Shown: piece by piece, positions 49,041 through 58,023 of the stretch
Numbering within the stretch: the first letter of the stretch is position 1
Layout of the letters: every line of letters starts with the position of its first letter
Assembly (NCBI GenBank): GCA_021774775.1
Contig: JAJFIT010000004.1
Coordinates: 1 to 64,000, forward strand
DNA from: Alphaproteobacteria bacterium
GTDB taxonomy: Bacteria; Pseudomonadota; Alphaproteobacteria; Sphingomonadales; Kordiimonadaceae
Direction: 5' to 3'
DNA: 64,000 bases
Translations under genes and position numbers: made by a program
The notes under the pieces: model-generated
What the model saw: only the letters and a program-made list of their open reading frames with translations
Databases searched by the model: none
Told to the model about the DNA's origin: nothing

Positions 49041-50926
49041 CCGGTTGGATGACGCGCGACGGCAGTCCTGTTGAAGAGCGTCTGTTCAAACATATGACGG
49101 ACAAGATTAATCACCGCGGGCCTGACGGCGAGGGCTATTTCATCGGTCGTGACGTCGCCCTTGGTCATAAACGACTGTCAATTATTGATATCGCTGGCGG
49201 TCACCAACCCATGTATAGTCAGGGCCGGGAAGTTGTACTGTCCTACAATGGCGAAATATATAATTTTCAGTCACTGCGGCGCGAACTTGAAGGTCTAGGG
49301 CATCGTTTTATCACTCAATCCGACACTGAGGTTCTTCTCAACAGCTATATGCAATGGGGTGAGGCCTGTGTTGAGCGGTTGCGTGGCATGTTCGCTTTCG
49401 CCGTGTGGGACGGTCCTAAACAAAAGCTTTTTCTTGCGCGCGACCGGCTCGGCATCAAGCCTTTATATTATAGTTTTCTGCCCGACGGTGATTTTGTCTT
49501 CGCATCTGAAATGAAGGCATTGCTTGCGCATCCAAAAATCTTTCGAAAATTGCGAGTTGATGCTCTTGAGGATTATTTGATGCTTGGTTACGTGCCTGAT
49601 CCCAAGTCAATTGTTGAAGGCATAATGAAACTGGAGGCAGCAAACAGCCTGTCACTGGAAAAAGGGTCGACACAAGCGCGGGTCAACTGCTACTGGCAGC
49701 CCGGCGTCGGTAAAACAGGTGTGTCGGTTTCGCGGTCAGAAGACCTGGTGGCGCGCCTTGAAGATGCGGTGAAAATGCGCATGATTGCGGACGTCCCACT
49801 GGGCGCTTTTTTGTCGGGGGGGGTCGATTCAAGTGCTGTCGTCGGTCTTATGTCAAAGCTGGGAACCGAACCGGTTGAGACATGTGCCATAGGATCGGAA
49901 GATCCAAACTATGACGAAAGTGGTTATGCACAAATTGTTGCCGACAAGTTTGAAACAAACCATCGATGGCGTTTGGTATCAGCCAACGATCGATCATTAA
50001 TTGATAAGATGGTGGACATTTATGACGAACCTTTCGCAGACCCATCGGCTTTGCCAACCTACCGGGTGTGCGGTTTGGCCCGCGAGAAAGTAAAGGTTGC
50101 TCTGTCTGGCGATGGGGGTGATGAACTGTTTGCTGGTTACAGGCGGCACAGGTTTCATATGGCTGAAGAATCGCTTCGTGGCACGCTGCCCATGTTTGCC
50201 AGACGCGCATTATTTGGTCCCTTGGCCAAATTATATCCGAAACTGGATCGCGCGCCGCAGTTTTTGAGGGCGAAATCCACATTTGAAGCCCTGTCGCGAA
50301 CCTCTGCGCAAGCCTATTGTCAAAGCGTTAGTCGCACGCCCGACCGTGACAGAAAACGGTGGCATTCCAGACGCATGAGAAAAATGCTTGCTGGGTACCA
50401 CCCTCACGACCGCTTTAGTGAGCTAGCTAGCGAGGTCAAGGGTGCCGACCCGCTCTCCGTTATTCAATATATCGATATGAAAACTTATTTATCAGGGGAT
50501 ATTCTAACAAAAGTTGATCGGGCAAGTATGGCGCACAGCCTTGAGGTGCGTGTTCCAATATTGGATCATAAGTTTGTGGAATGGGGGCTGCGCGTACCAC
50601 CCCAGGAACGCATTGTCGACGGCGAAGGCAAAGCAGTTTTCAAAGCTGCATTGCGTGGTTTTTTACCCGACAACATATTATATCGACCCAAAAAGGGTTT
50701 CGATGTTCCCACCATAAGTTGGCTGCGCAACGAATTGGCAGATGAAACCATGTCACTGGGTGAAAGCGAATTGTTCGCGGACAGTGGACTTTTCAACATG
50801 CAAGGTATCCAGCAGATGGCTGAGGAGCATGTCCTGGGATCCCGTGATCATCATACCAGCCTGTGGGCGCTCATTATACTTGAGCGTAGCCTTAAAAAAC
50901 TGAATTTGGAAATGCCAACCAGTTAA
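49028..50926 (+). CDS. XrtA/PEP-CTERM system amidotransferase (asparagine synthetase-like)
   Basis: MCGITGWM Cys2 glutaminase; GAFLSGGVDSSAVVGLMS PP-loop. Confidence 0.94.
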   Translation: MCGITGWMTRDGSPVEERLFKHMTDKINHRGPDGEGYFIGRDVALGHKRLSIIDIAGGHQPMYSQGREVVLSYNGEIYNFQSLRRELEGLGHRFITQSDTEVLLNSYMQWGEACVERLRGMFAFAVWDGPKQKLFLARDRLGIKPLYYSFLPDGDFVFASEMKALLAHPKIFRKLRVDALEDYLMLGYVPDPKSIVEGIMKLEAANSLSLEKGSTQARVNCYWQPGVGKTGVSVSRSEDLVARLEDAVKMRMIADVPLGAFLSGGVDSSAVVGLMSKLGTEPVETCAIGSEDPNYDESGYAQIVADKFETNHRWRLVSANDRSLIDKMVDIYDEPFADPSALPTYRVCGLAREKVKVALSGDGGDELFAGYRRHRFHMAEESLRGTLPMFARRALFGPLAKLYPKLDRAPQFLRAKSTFEALSRTSAQAYCQSVSRTPDRDRKRWHSRRMRKMLAGYHPHDRFSELASEVKGADPLSVIQYIDMKTYLSGDILTKVDRASMAHSLEVRVPILDHKFVEWGLRVPPQERIVDGEGKAVFKAALRGFLPDNILYRPKKGFDVPTISWLRNELADETMSLGESELFADSGLFNMQGIQQMAEEHVLGSRDHHTSLWALIILERSLKKLNLEMPTS

Positions 50927-50942
50927 AACAGTTAGCCTGCTG

Positions 50943-51668
50943 CTAGCGTTTGTTGTCCAGCGAATAACCTGCCGAGCGAACCGTGCGAATGTAATCCTCA
51001 CCGCTGGCATTCATTGCTTTGCGCAAGCGCCGAATGTGCACATCCACAGTTCTGGCTTCCACATATACATTATGGCCCCACACCGCATCCAGCAGTTGCT
51101 CGCGAGAAAAGACGCGACCGGGGTTCTCCATAAAATGGCGTAACAATCGATATTCGGTCGGACCTAATTGAACGGCTTCACCGTTTCTCGTCACACGGTG
51201 CGAGACATTGTCCAGATGGATGTCTTCAAATGTCAGATCTTCACCGGCAAGGGCAGGGCGCACGCGCCGCAATACCGCTTGAATACGCGCGATCAATTCT
51301 TTTGGAGAAAAGGGTTTTACAACATAATCGTCGGCACCCATTTCAAGCCCTCGGACCCTGTCCGGTTCATCAGCACGAGCTGTCAGCATTATGATGGGTA
51401 CATTGGCAGTGTCTGCATTTCGGCGTAACTGGCGACAAATTTCCAGGCCGGACAGGTTAGGCAACATCCAGTCCAACAAGATTACGTCCGGAGTATCCTG
51501 AACTGCCATATATAGGCCGTCTTCTCCGTCGGCGACCGTCTCAATAATATAGTTGGCGCGCTCCAGGTTATAGCGAACCAACTCTGTGATATTCAGGTCG
51601 TCTTCTATCAGTAGTACTTTGGTCTTCACTTGATGGTTCCTTTTCACCGCTTTTTTGCGGTCACTCAA
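50943..51668 (-). CDS. phoB: Phosphate regulon response regulator PhoB
   Basis: Receiver DVILLDWMLPNLSGLEICRQLR; winged HTH VWGHNVYVEARTVDVHIRRLRKA. Confidence 0.92.
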   Translation of the reverse strand: MSDRKKAVKRNHQVKTKVLLIEDDLNITELVRYNLERANYIIETVADGEDGLYMAVQDTPDVILLDWMLPNLSGLEICRQLRRNADTANVPIIMLTARADEPDRVRGLEMGADDYVVKPFSPKELIARIQAVLRRVRPALAGEDLTFEDIHLDNVSHRVTRNGEAVQLGPTEYRLLRHFMENPGRVFSREQLLDAVWGHNVYVEARTVDVHIRRLRKAMNASGEDYIRTVRSAGYSLDNKR

Positions 51669-51770
51669 CGAACATTGTCTATTTTATACTAACCAAATGT
51701 TACAGTTTAATGGCGACAAACCTGCATTATTACTGTCTTGTTTCACCTTATAACTTATTATTTCTATTGG

Positions 51771-53063
51771 TTAATTTTTGTTTGGTGCCTTTAGTTCAAA
51801 ACTAAACACTGTGCCTTTGCCGACCTGGCTTTCTACATTTAGCAAGCTGTCGTGACGCAATAAAATATGTTTCACTATGGCAAGACCTAGCCCTGTTCCT
51901 CCCATTTTGCGGGAACGAGCATCGTCAATTCGGTAAAATCTTTCTGTAAGTCTGGCTAAATGTTCGTGTAAAATGCCCGGACCTTCATCGCGAATTGATA
52001 TGGATATTATGTTGTTATCCACGTTAGTCGCTGCGCTGACAAACACAGTCGTGTCCCGATCAGCATATTTGGCGGCATTCACCGTGAGATTGATCAAAAC
52101 CTGCATCAATTGATCAGGGTCTGCGACAACCTTTTCCGCCCCTGCATCAATATTTGCCTCAAATTTGATGCCCCGCTCTTTGCCGATTGAAGAAGCAGTC
52201 AAAACAATGCTGTTAATCATTGTAGCAAGGTTGACTTCACTGTCCGGTGATTCGTGCCGCGACATTTCAATTCGTGAAAGCGAGAGCAGGTCATCGATCA
52301 ATCGGACCATACGTTCGGTTTCTGTTTGCATTATTCCCAAAAACCGTTCGCGCGCAAGTGCGTCGCCCTTGGCAGGCCCTTGCAATGTCTCAATGAAGCC
52401 AATTACAGAAGAAAGTGGTGTTCGCAGCTCGTGGCTGGCGTTCGCCACAAAGTCCACGCGCATTTGCTCTGTTTGCAACATGCTGGTCACTTCATAGAAG
52501 AAGGCCATGGCCTGTGTGGGGACATCTTTCGAACCGGTTCCTGACACCCTGGAAATTGTAACATCAAACGCTCGCTTCTGGCTGTTGGTGAAGCGGATCA
52601 CGCCTGCATTTTTTTTGCCGTCGACAAATATTTTTTGGATCGCATCAACTATCTTTGATTGCCGCAAGTACAAATAAACATCATTGCCGACAACATCTTC
52701 GCCCAATAGCTCCTCTGCTGCATGATTTGCAAATGACACCCCGTGATCCTCGCCAATAATCAAGATAGGAAGCGGAACGGCGTGCAAAGTTTTCGCCCAG
52801 ACCGAACTCATCCCACTGCCCTGACCTCCAAAACCAATTGAATCATCCTGTTTTTTGGCGGGTTTTTTTTCAGTGTTATTGGTATCCGCTCGATCCAGTT
52901 GCAGCAGCAAAATGATTGTCACAGCCAAGATCACCACTGCTGCCTGCGTAGAAATCAAATCCAAAGACCAAAAAAAAGTAAATAGGGCTAACAGAACAGC
53001 GATAACCATTCGCCTAGTCAGGAGACTGGCTAGTTTTGTGATGGTTTTGTTTGCTTGAGTCAT
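51771..53063 (-). CDS. phoR: PhoR-like sensor histidine kinase
   Basis: PAS; FVANASHELRTPLSSVIGFIETLQG; DEGPGILHEHLARLTERFYRIDDARSRKMGGTGLGLAIVKHIL. Confidence 0.9.
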   Translation of the reverse strand: MTQANKTITKLASLLTRRMVIAVLLALFTFFWSLDLISTQAAVVILAVTIILLLQLDRADTNNTEKKPAKKQDDSIGFGGQGSGMSSVWAKTLHAVPLPILIIGEDHGVSFANHAAEELLGEDVVGNDVYLYLRQSKIVDAIQKIFVDGKKNAGVIRFTNSQKRAFDVTISRVSGTGSKDVPTQAMAFFYEVTSMLQTEQMRVDFVANASHELRTPLSSVIGFIETLQGPAKGDALARERFLGIMQTETERMVRLIDDLLSLSRIEMSRHESPDSEVNLATMINSIVLTASSIGKERGIKFEANIDAGAEKVVADPDQLMQVLINLTVNAAKYADRDTTVFVSAATNVDNNIISISIRDEGPGILHEHLARLTERFYRIDDARSRKMGGTGLGLAIVKHILLRHDSLLNVESQVGKGTVFSFELKAPNKN

Positions 53064-53145
53064 AATACGAAATGGTTACCGCCAAGGGTTAAGGGAACTA
53101 GCTGCAGTATGTACGTGCAGTAAAAAACAGCAACATTACATTTAC

Positions 53146-54057
53146 ATGACGGTCTTTTGTTGCTTGTTATCAAATTTTATTAGGCAAAATGTAACAAAAT
53201 GGCGTAATAATAGGTTGTTGGTTGGGGTTTGGCCTGCGAAAATGCAGCCCGAATATAGTTTTGTGACCATTTACAATGGATTTGTTGTGACCGAAAAACC
53301 AATAGTACCTGATACTTCTGAGAGTGACTCTGAAACCTCCGAAAACGACAGAATTGCGGAACGTCGGCAATTGTTGATGTTGGGGGCCGCTGGTCTTCCC
53401 ATGATGCTTACATTGAAAGCATCGGCGCAGGAGGTGCTTGTCTCACAATTAACCTGCGCTATTAAACTGCCAAAGCGGTTGCGAATTTTGGTGGATTGTG
53501 ACGGGCGTGCCTGGGTAGGCACTAAGAATATCAAATATACAAATGGTAAAGGCTTTAAGGTCGCTGACATTGTTAAATTTAAAGACGATGCGACCTACGC
53601 ATTCCCTGCTGGCGATGTGCCAAATTACTGGTTGCCTGACAATTGCCCGATTGAAGAATGCAGTAATGGTGGCGGCGGCGATGATGATGATGACGGTTTT
53701 GATTATGAAACAGCATCGGCAGAATTGGATGACCTGATGCGCACATCTTTGCCGTCGCAGGCAGATGGTATTGTGTTGGCCTCGGCACGTATGGGGGACG
53801 GGGACGATGACGATGACGAAGACGACTGCGATGAGGATTGGATTGATTCAGGGTATGCTTTCTACGAGTTGAGTAAAAACTCAACTATCCTGCCTGTTGA
53901 CCATACCAGTGGTACCGGATGGAGCCCGCAGGCCAACACGCAAGGTTTGTTTATTGCGCTGTCTCTGGTATACGAAAGCAGGCACGGCGATGCTCCGGGC
54001 TGGCCAGGAATTTCCTGTATTGTTTCCATAATAAGTTATTTCGGCACCCAAAATTAA
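53146..54057 (+). CDS. Asp-rich, secreted-looking hypothetical protein upstream of HPr-rel-A cassette
   Basis: Twin-Arg-type segment ERRQLLMLGAAGLPMMLTLKASAQ; GGGGDDDDDGFDYE and GDGDDDDDEDDCDEDW. True start could be 53242 (ATG) or 53287 (GTG). Confidence 0.6.
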   Translation: MTVFCCLLSNFIRQNVTKWRNNRLLVGVWPAKMQPEYSFVTIYNGFVVTEKPIVPDTSESDSETSENDRIAERRQLLMLGAAGLPMMLTLKASAQEVLVSQLTCAIKLPKRLRILVDCDGRAWVGTKNIKYTNGKGFKVADIVKFKDDATYAFPAGDVPNYWLPDNCPIEECSNGGGGDDDDDGFDYETASAELDDLMRTSLPSQADGIVLASARMGDGDDDDDEDDCDEDWIDSGYAFYELSKNSTILPVDHTSGTGWSPQANTQGLFIALSLVYESRHGDAPGWPGISCIVSIISYFGTQN

Positions 54058-54089
54058 CGTAAAGCCCCTTTTGTCGGCGAAGTTCTGAT

Positions 54090-54398
54090 ATGGCTGCAGT
54101 CCCGCCTACCACTGGCAAAAAATGGTCATCTGATTCTCGCCAATATTTGGCTATAGAGTATGATGACACTTTTTTGGTATATTTCCGCCCGTCGGGAGAA
54201 ACTCACTTTTTGAATTTCCTTTCTTACGGAATGGTTGACGCCGTGTCGTCTATGCCTTTGTCTGAGGAAGAAATATTGGCCCGGATGAGGACAGACTTTT
54301 CCCTGACTGCAGAAGAGTTACCTGAAGCGCTTGTTGCTACAACTCTAAGCGAGCTGGATCAGGCAGGCTTGATCTCCGCCTTGGGTGCGGGAGCATGA
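54090..54398 (+). CDS. PqqD-like protein of HPr-rel-A system
   Basis: Approx. 100 aa: VYFRPSGETHFLNFLSYGMVDAVSSMPLSEEEILARM...LDQAGLI, PqqD-like layout; overlaps the kinase start. Confidence 0.8.
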   Translation: MAAVPPTTGKKWSSDSRQYLAIEYDDTFLVYFRPSGETHFLNFLSYGMVDAVSSMPLSEEEILARMRTDFSLTAEELPEALVATTLSELDQAGLISALGAGA

Positions 54399-55327
54399 GC
54401 GCGCTTTCCTGTGTGGCCAGTTATCAACGACGTGATTTGCGCGCAGCGCTGCGCAACGGTTCGTTCACGCTGCACTTGGGGCCGTTTAGCCATCTTATAT
54501 CAGGGGCGAGCGAACCTTTGCTTGATTACCTGACTGATACCTACCGTGATTACCCCGTAGAGCTATCCCCCAGCGATGTGACAGATGTTCTGCTTCGCCT
54601 GGAGGCTCCAAATGTTTTACGCCGCTTTGTCCGGCGGCAAATAACACCCAATCCGGGTTTTAAGATTCCCGCGGTGCCATTGCCGTTAAGTATGGCGCCT
54701 CTGGCATTTGAGATGGGACTTAACCTCTCTGTTGCGCTTAAATGCTGCCGATTTATCAACGTGCACGCAGGCGTGGTTGCAGATGAGACCGGGGCAATTG
54801 TCATGAGTGCTGCTTCCGGTGCTGGCAAAAGCACTTTGACGGCGGCGTTGTTGCAGCACGGATACCGTCTGTTCTCCGATGAATTTGCCCTAATCGGACT
54901 GGACCAGCCGCTGTTGCACCCCTATCCACGGGCCATATCGCTGAAACAGGAAACCATTCCCGTGGTTCGGGATATGGTTGGCGACAACTGGATTAGTAAA
55001 ACAGTGACAGGAACCCCGAAGGGCGACATCGCCTATTATCGGGCAAGGGCTAGTGACGTGGCGCAGGACAAAATACCCACAAAAGCCAAACTGGTCTTGT
55101 TTCCCAATTTTGAAAAAGGCGCCCGGCCTGTTGCGCGTCAGTTAAACCCGGCGGAAGCAATCATGCGTCTTGTCCCAGCATCAACCAACTATTCCCTGCT
55201 TGGTGAGCCAGCCTTCCATGCGGTCACCGGGATGTTGAAAAACATACGTGCTTACGAGATTACCTATGGATCGACAATGGATAGTTTGCGCCTTGTTGAA
55301 CAAATAACCGATCAGAAGTTAGTCTGA
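54395..55327 (+). CDS. HprK-related kinase A
   Basis: INVHAGVVADETGAIVMSAASGAGKSTLTAALLQHGYRLFSDEFALI: HprK-type P-loop. Confidence 0.88.
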   Translation: MSALSCVASYQRRDLRAALRNGSFTLHLGPFSHLISGASEPLLDYLTDTYRDYPVELSPSDVTDVLLRLEAPNVLRRFVRRQITPNPGFKIPAVPLPLSMAPLAFEMGLNLSVALKCCRFINVHAGVVADETGAIVMSAASGAGKSTLTAALLQHGYRLFSDEFALIGLDQPLLHPYPRAISLKQETIPVVRDMVGDNWISKTVTGTPKGDIAYYRARASDVAQDKIPTKAKLVLFPNFEKGARPVARQLNPAEAIMRLVPASTNYSLLGEPAFHAVTGMLKNIRAYEITYGSTMDSLRLVEQITDQKLV

Positions 55328-56373
55328 TGCAAAAGTCCGCTCTCAAACAGATAGTTGGGATTGCTCCTTTGCCCGAAAAAGTGATGGACCGCATTGACCT
55401 TGTTCGGTATGCCGACGCAAATCACATTCTTGGTCAAATGGCATCGGTTGACACCGCTGGTGTGAGCGATCGATTGAACGATATATTCAGGAATGCGCTG
55501 CTGCGGGCAGGGCATGACCACACCATGTTGCAGTTTGAGATGAACCGGCTGGAGCATGCGCTTTCAGGAACCGGCATAGAGCCTGTTGTATTAAAGGGCG
55601 GTGCATATGTAGCACAGGGAAAAAGGGCGGCAGGCGGCAGGCGGGTCAGCGACCTGGATATTCTGGTAACGGAAGGCGAATTAGACGAAGTGGAGGCCCG
55701 GCTGAAACAGGCCGGCTGGTCGCCTGACGAAGCAACGGACAACGAATATGACCAAGCCTATTACCGAGAGCATATGCACGAGCTGCCACCGCTGCGCCAT
55801 GCCAAAAGAGGCACGATTATCGACGTACACCACCGCCTCCTGCCCAAAACAGCGAGATCCAACGTTGATGTCGCTTTGATGCAGCAATCAGCAACGCGCG
55901 TTGCAGGAACCCTGGTGAAAACATTTGACGATGTGGATATGTTCATCCACTCAGCGGTGCATGCTTTCGCCGACGGGGCTATAGACACGCCGGCGCGCAG
56001 TTTGGTGGAGCTGTATATGCTTTACTCTGAACTGTCATTCAACGATACCTCACGCCTTCAAATCCGTGCAAAGGCCGTTGGCGCGTCAAAACCTGTATCC
56101 ACGGCGTTATGGGCCATCGACGAATTTTTCAGTGCGGACGGTGCTCCTGCTCTGTTGAATAAAACGCTAACAGAAAAGCCGCACTTCATCCTGCGATGGG
56201 CCATTACGTCCAAGACATTTGAGCGGCGGTTGGCACCGCTGGCGAAGGCACTTCTTTATATCCGCAGTCACTATTTGAGGATGCCACTGCGCCTGCTTGT
56301 GCCGCACTTGGCGCGTAAAGCCATCGCCTGGCGGCCAAGCGTACAAAAACCTGTCGAGCTACCCTTTCCCTAA
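55327..56373 (+). CDS. Nucleotidyltransferase family protein (PF14907-like)
   Basis: VVLKGGAYVAQGKRAAGGRRVSDLDILV; IIDVHHRLLP; DVDMFIHSAVHAF. Confidence 0.85.
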   Translation: MQKSALKQIVGIAPLPEKVMDRIDLVRYADANHILGQMASVDTAGVSDRLNDIFRNALLRAGHDHTMLQFEMNRLEHALSGTGIEPVVLKGGAYVAQGKRAAGGRRVSDLDILVTEGELDEVEARLKQAGWSPDEATDNEYDQAYYREHMHELPPLRHAKRGTIIDVHHRLLPKTARSNVDVALMQQSATRVAGTLVKTFDDVDMFIHSAVHAFADGAIDTPARSLVELYMLYSELSFNDTSRLQIRAKAVGASKPVSTALWAIDEFFSADGAPALLNKTLTEKPHFILRWAITSKTFERRLAPLAKALLYIRSHYLRMPLRLLVPHLARKAIAWRPSVQKPVELPFP

Positions 56374-56534
56374 TAATATCGTTTAGGCCTTGATAATGCG
56401 GTGTTAAGCACGGAATATTGGTGTGTTTCTGCTTGCATCTCAAGCCATGCATGGTTTAAGAGCAAATGAAATTGCGCAAAACGCCTTGATATTGAAATAT
56501 CACGAAAGGGTGTAACGCTGTGTAAAAGGTAAGA

Positions 56535-57911
56535 GTGATGAGTGAATGGCGTCCAGATAGCTGGAGGAAAATGCCGATAATCCAGGTGCCAACCTACCCG
56601 GACGAGGCCGAACTGAAAGCAGTAGAGCATGAGCTTTCCAGTTATCCGCCACTGGTTTTTGCAGGCGAAGCCAGAAACCTGAAAGCCCAGTTGGGCGATG
56701 TTGCACTTGGTAAAGGTTTTTTATTGCAGGGCGGTGACTGCGCAGAAAGCTTTGCTGAGTTTCATCCCAACAATATCCGGGATACTTTTCGCGTGCTGCT
56801 GCAAATGGCTGTTGTTTTAACTTTCGCCGCCAGTTGTCCAGTGGTCAAAGTGGGCCGTTTGGCTGGTCAATTCGCCAAGCCGCGTTCCAGTGACATTGAG
56901 ACCAAGGACGGCATTGAGCTACCCAGCTACCGCGGCGATATCATCAACGGCATTGATTTTACCGCCGACGCTCGCATTCCAGACCCCAAACGCATGCTGC
57001 GCGCATTCAGCCAGTCGGCTGCGACGCTCAACCTGCTTCGGGCATTCGCACAGGGCGGTTACGCCAACTTGATGTCGGTCCACAAGTGGAACCTGAATTT
57101 TGTTACTCAAAGCGGCGCGGGCGAGCGATACCGCGAGCTTGCCGACCGTATCGGCGAGTCGCTGTCCTTCATGCAAGCGTGCGGCATCAACCCCGGCGAA
57201 GTCAGGCAGCTGCAGGGAACCGATTTTTATACATCCCATGAGGCGCTGCTGCTTGGGTACGAGCAAGCGCTGACGCGGGTGGATAGTACGTCTGGCGATT
57301 GGTATGACACCTCAGCTCATATGTTGTGGGTTGGTGACCGCACTCGCCAAACTGACGGGGCTCACCTTGAGTTCTTGCGTGGCGTGGCTAACCCGTTGGC
57401 GTCGAAAGTTGGGCCGACCACTGACCCCGATGATTTGATTCGTCTGATCGATATTCTGAACCCTGACAACGAGGCGGGTCGATTGACGCTGATTACACGC
57501 TTCGGTGCGGACAAGGTTGAGGAATATTTGCCGAGAATTCTCCGCAAGGTAAAAAGCGAAGGCCGTCATGTTGTCTGGTCCTGTGATCCCATGCACGGCA
57601 ATACACTGTCTGCGGCAGGAGGCCTGAAAACCCGGCCATTTGAGCGTATCTTGCAGGAAGTTAAGCAAGTGTTCGCCTGTCATAAAACTGAAGGCACGTA
57701 TGCTGGAGGCATTCATCTGGAGTTGACCGGGCAGAATGTTACGGAATGTACCGGCGGTGCCGCTGCGATCACGGAAGACGGACTGTCATCGCGGTATCAT
57801 ACCCACTGTGACCCGCGCTTAAATGCCAACCAGGCTATTGAATTGGCGTTTTTGGTGGCCGGTGCCCTTAAAGAAGAACGTGATGCAATGGCAAGCGTTG
57901 CTGCCGAGTAG
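56535..57911 (+). CDS. Class II 3-deoxy-7-phosphoheptulonate synthase (DAHP synthase)
   Basis: [62 protein letters not shown]. Confidence 0.96.
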   Translation: MMSEWRPDSWRKMPIIQVPTYPDEAELKAVEHELSSYPPLVFAGEARNLKAQLGDVALGKGFLLQGGDCAESFAEFHPNNIRDTFRVLLQMAVVLTFAASCPVVKVGRLAGQFAKPRSSDIETKDGIELPSYRGDIINGIDFTADARIPDPKRMLRAFSQSAATLNLLRAFAQGGYANLMSVHKWNLNFVTQSGAGERYRELADRIGESLSFMQACGINPGEVRQLQGTDFYTSHEALLLGYEQALTRVDSTSGDWYDTSAHMLWVGDRTRQTDGAHLEFLRGVANPLASKVGPTTDPDDLIRLIDILNPDNEAGRLTLITRFGADKVEEYLPRILRKVKSEGRHVVWSCDPMHGNTLSAAGGLKTRPFERILQEVKQVFACHKTEGTYAGGIHLELTGQNVTECTGGAAAITEDGLSSRYHTHCDPRLNANQAIELAFLVAGALKEERDAMASVAAE

Positions 57912-58023
57912 ATTCGACACATCCGTGGCCGATACAAATGACCGTCCGGCAAGGACGGCTAACGAGGTTTTTTGGTTGTCTCTAGGGCTTGTTTGGTACT
58001 GCAGGTCGAGGTAAAAGGCTGCC

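Noticed and set aside
49028-56373. Asn synthetase-like gene plus PqqD/HprK/nucleotidyltransferase considered as a lasso peptide cluster
   Set aside because: The amidotransferase belongs to the XrtA locus and is separated by phoB/phoR on the opposite strand. No transglutaminase-like leader peptidase and no short lasso precursor are visible.
57942-57958. Hairpin ccgtcc-ggcaa-ggacgg after the DAHP synthase gene
   Set aside because: Short stem with the T-run displaced by about 10 nt; not a convincing terminator or attenuator.
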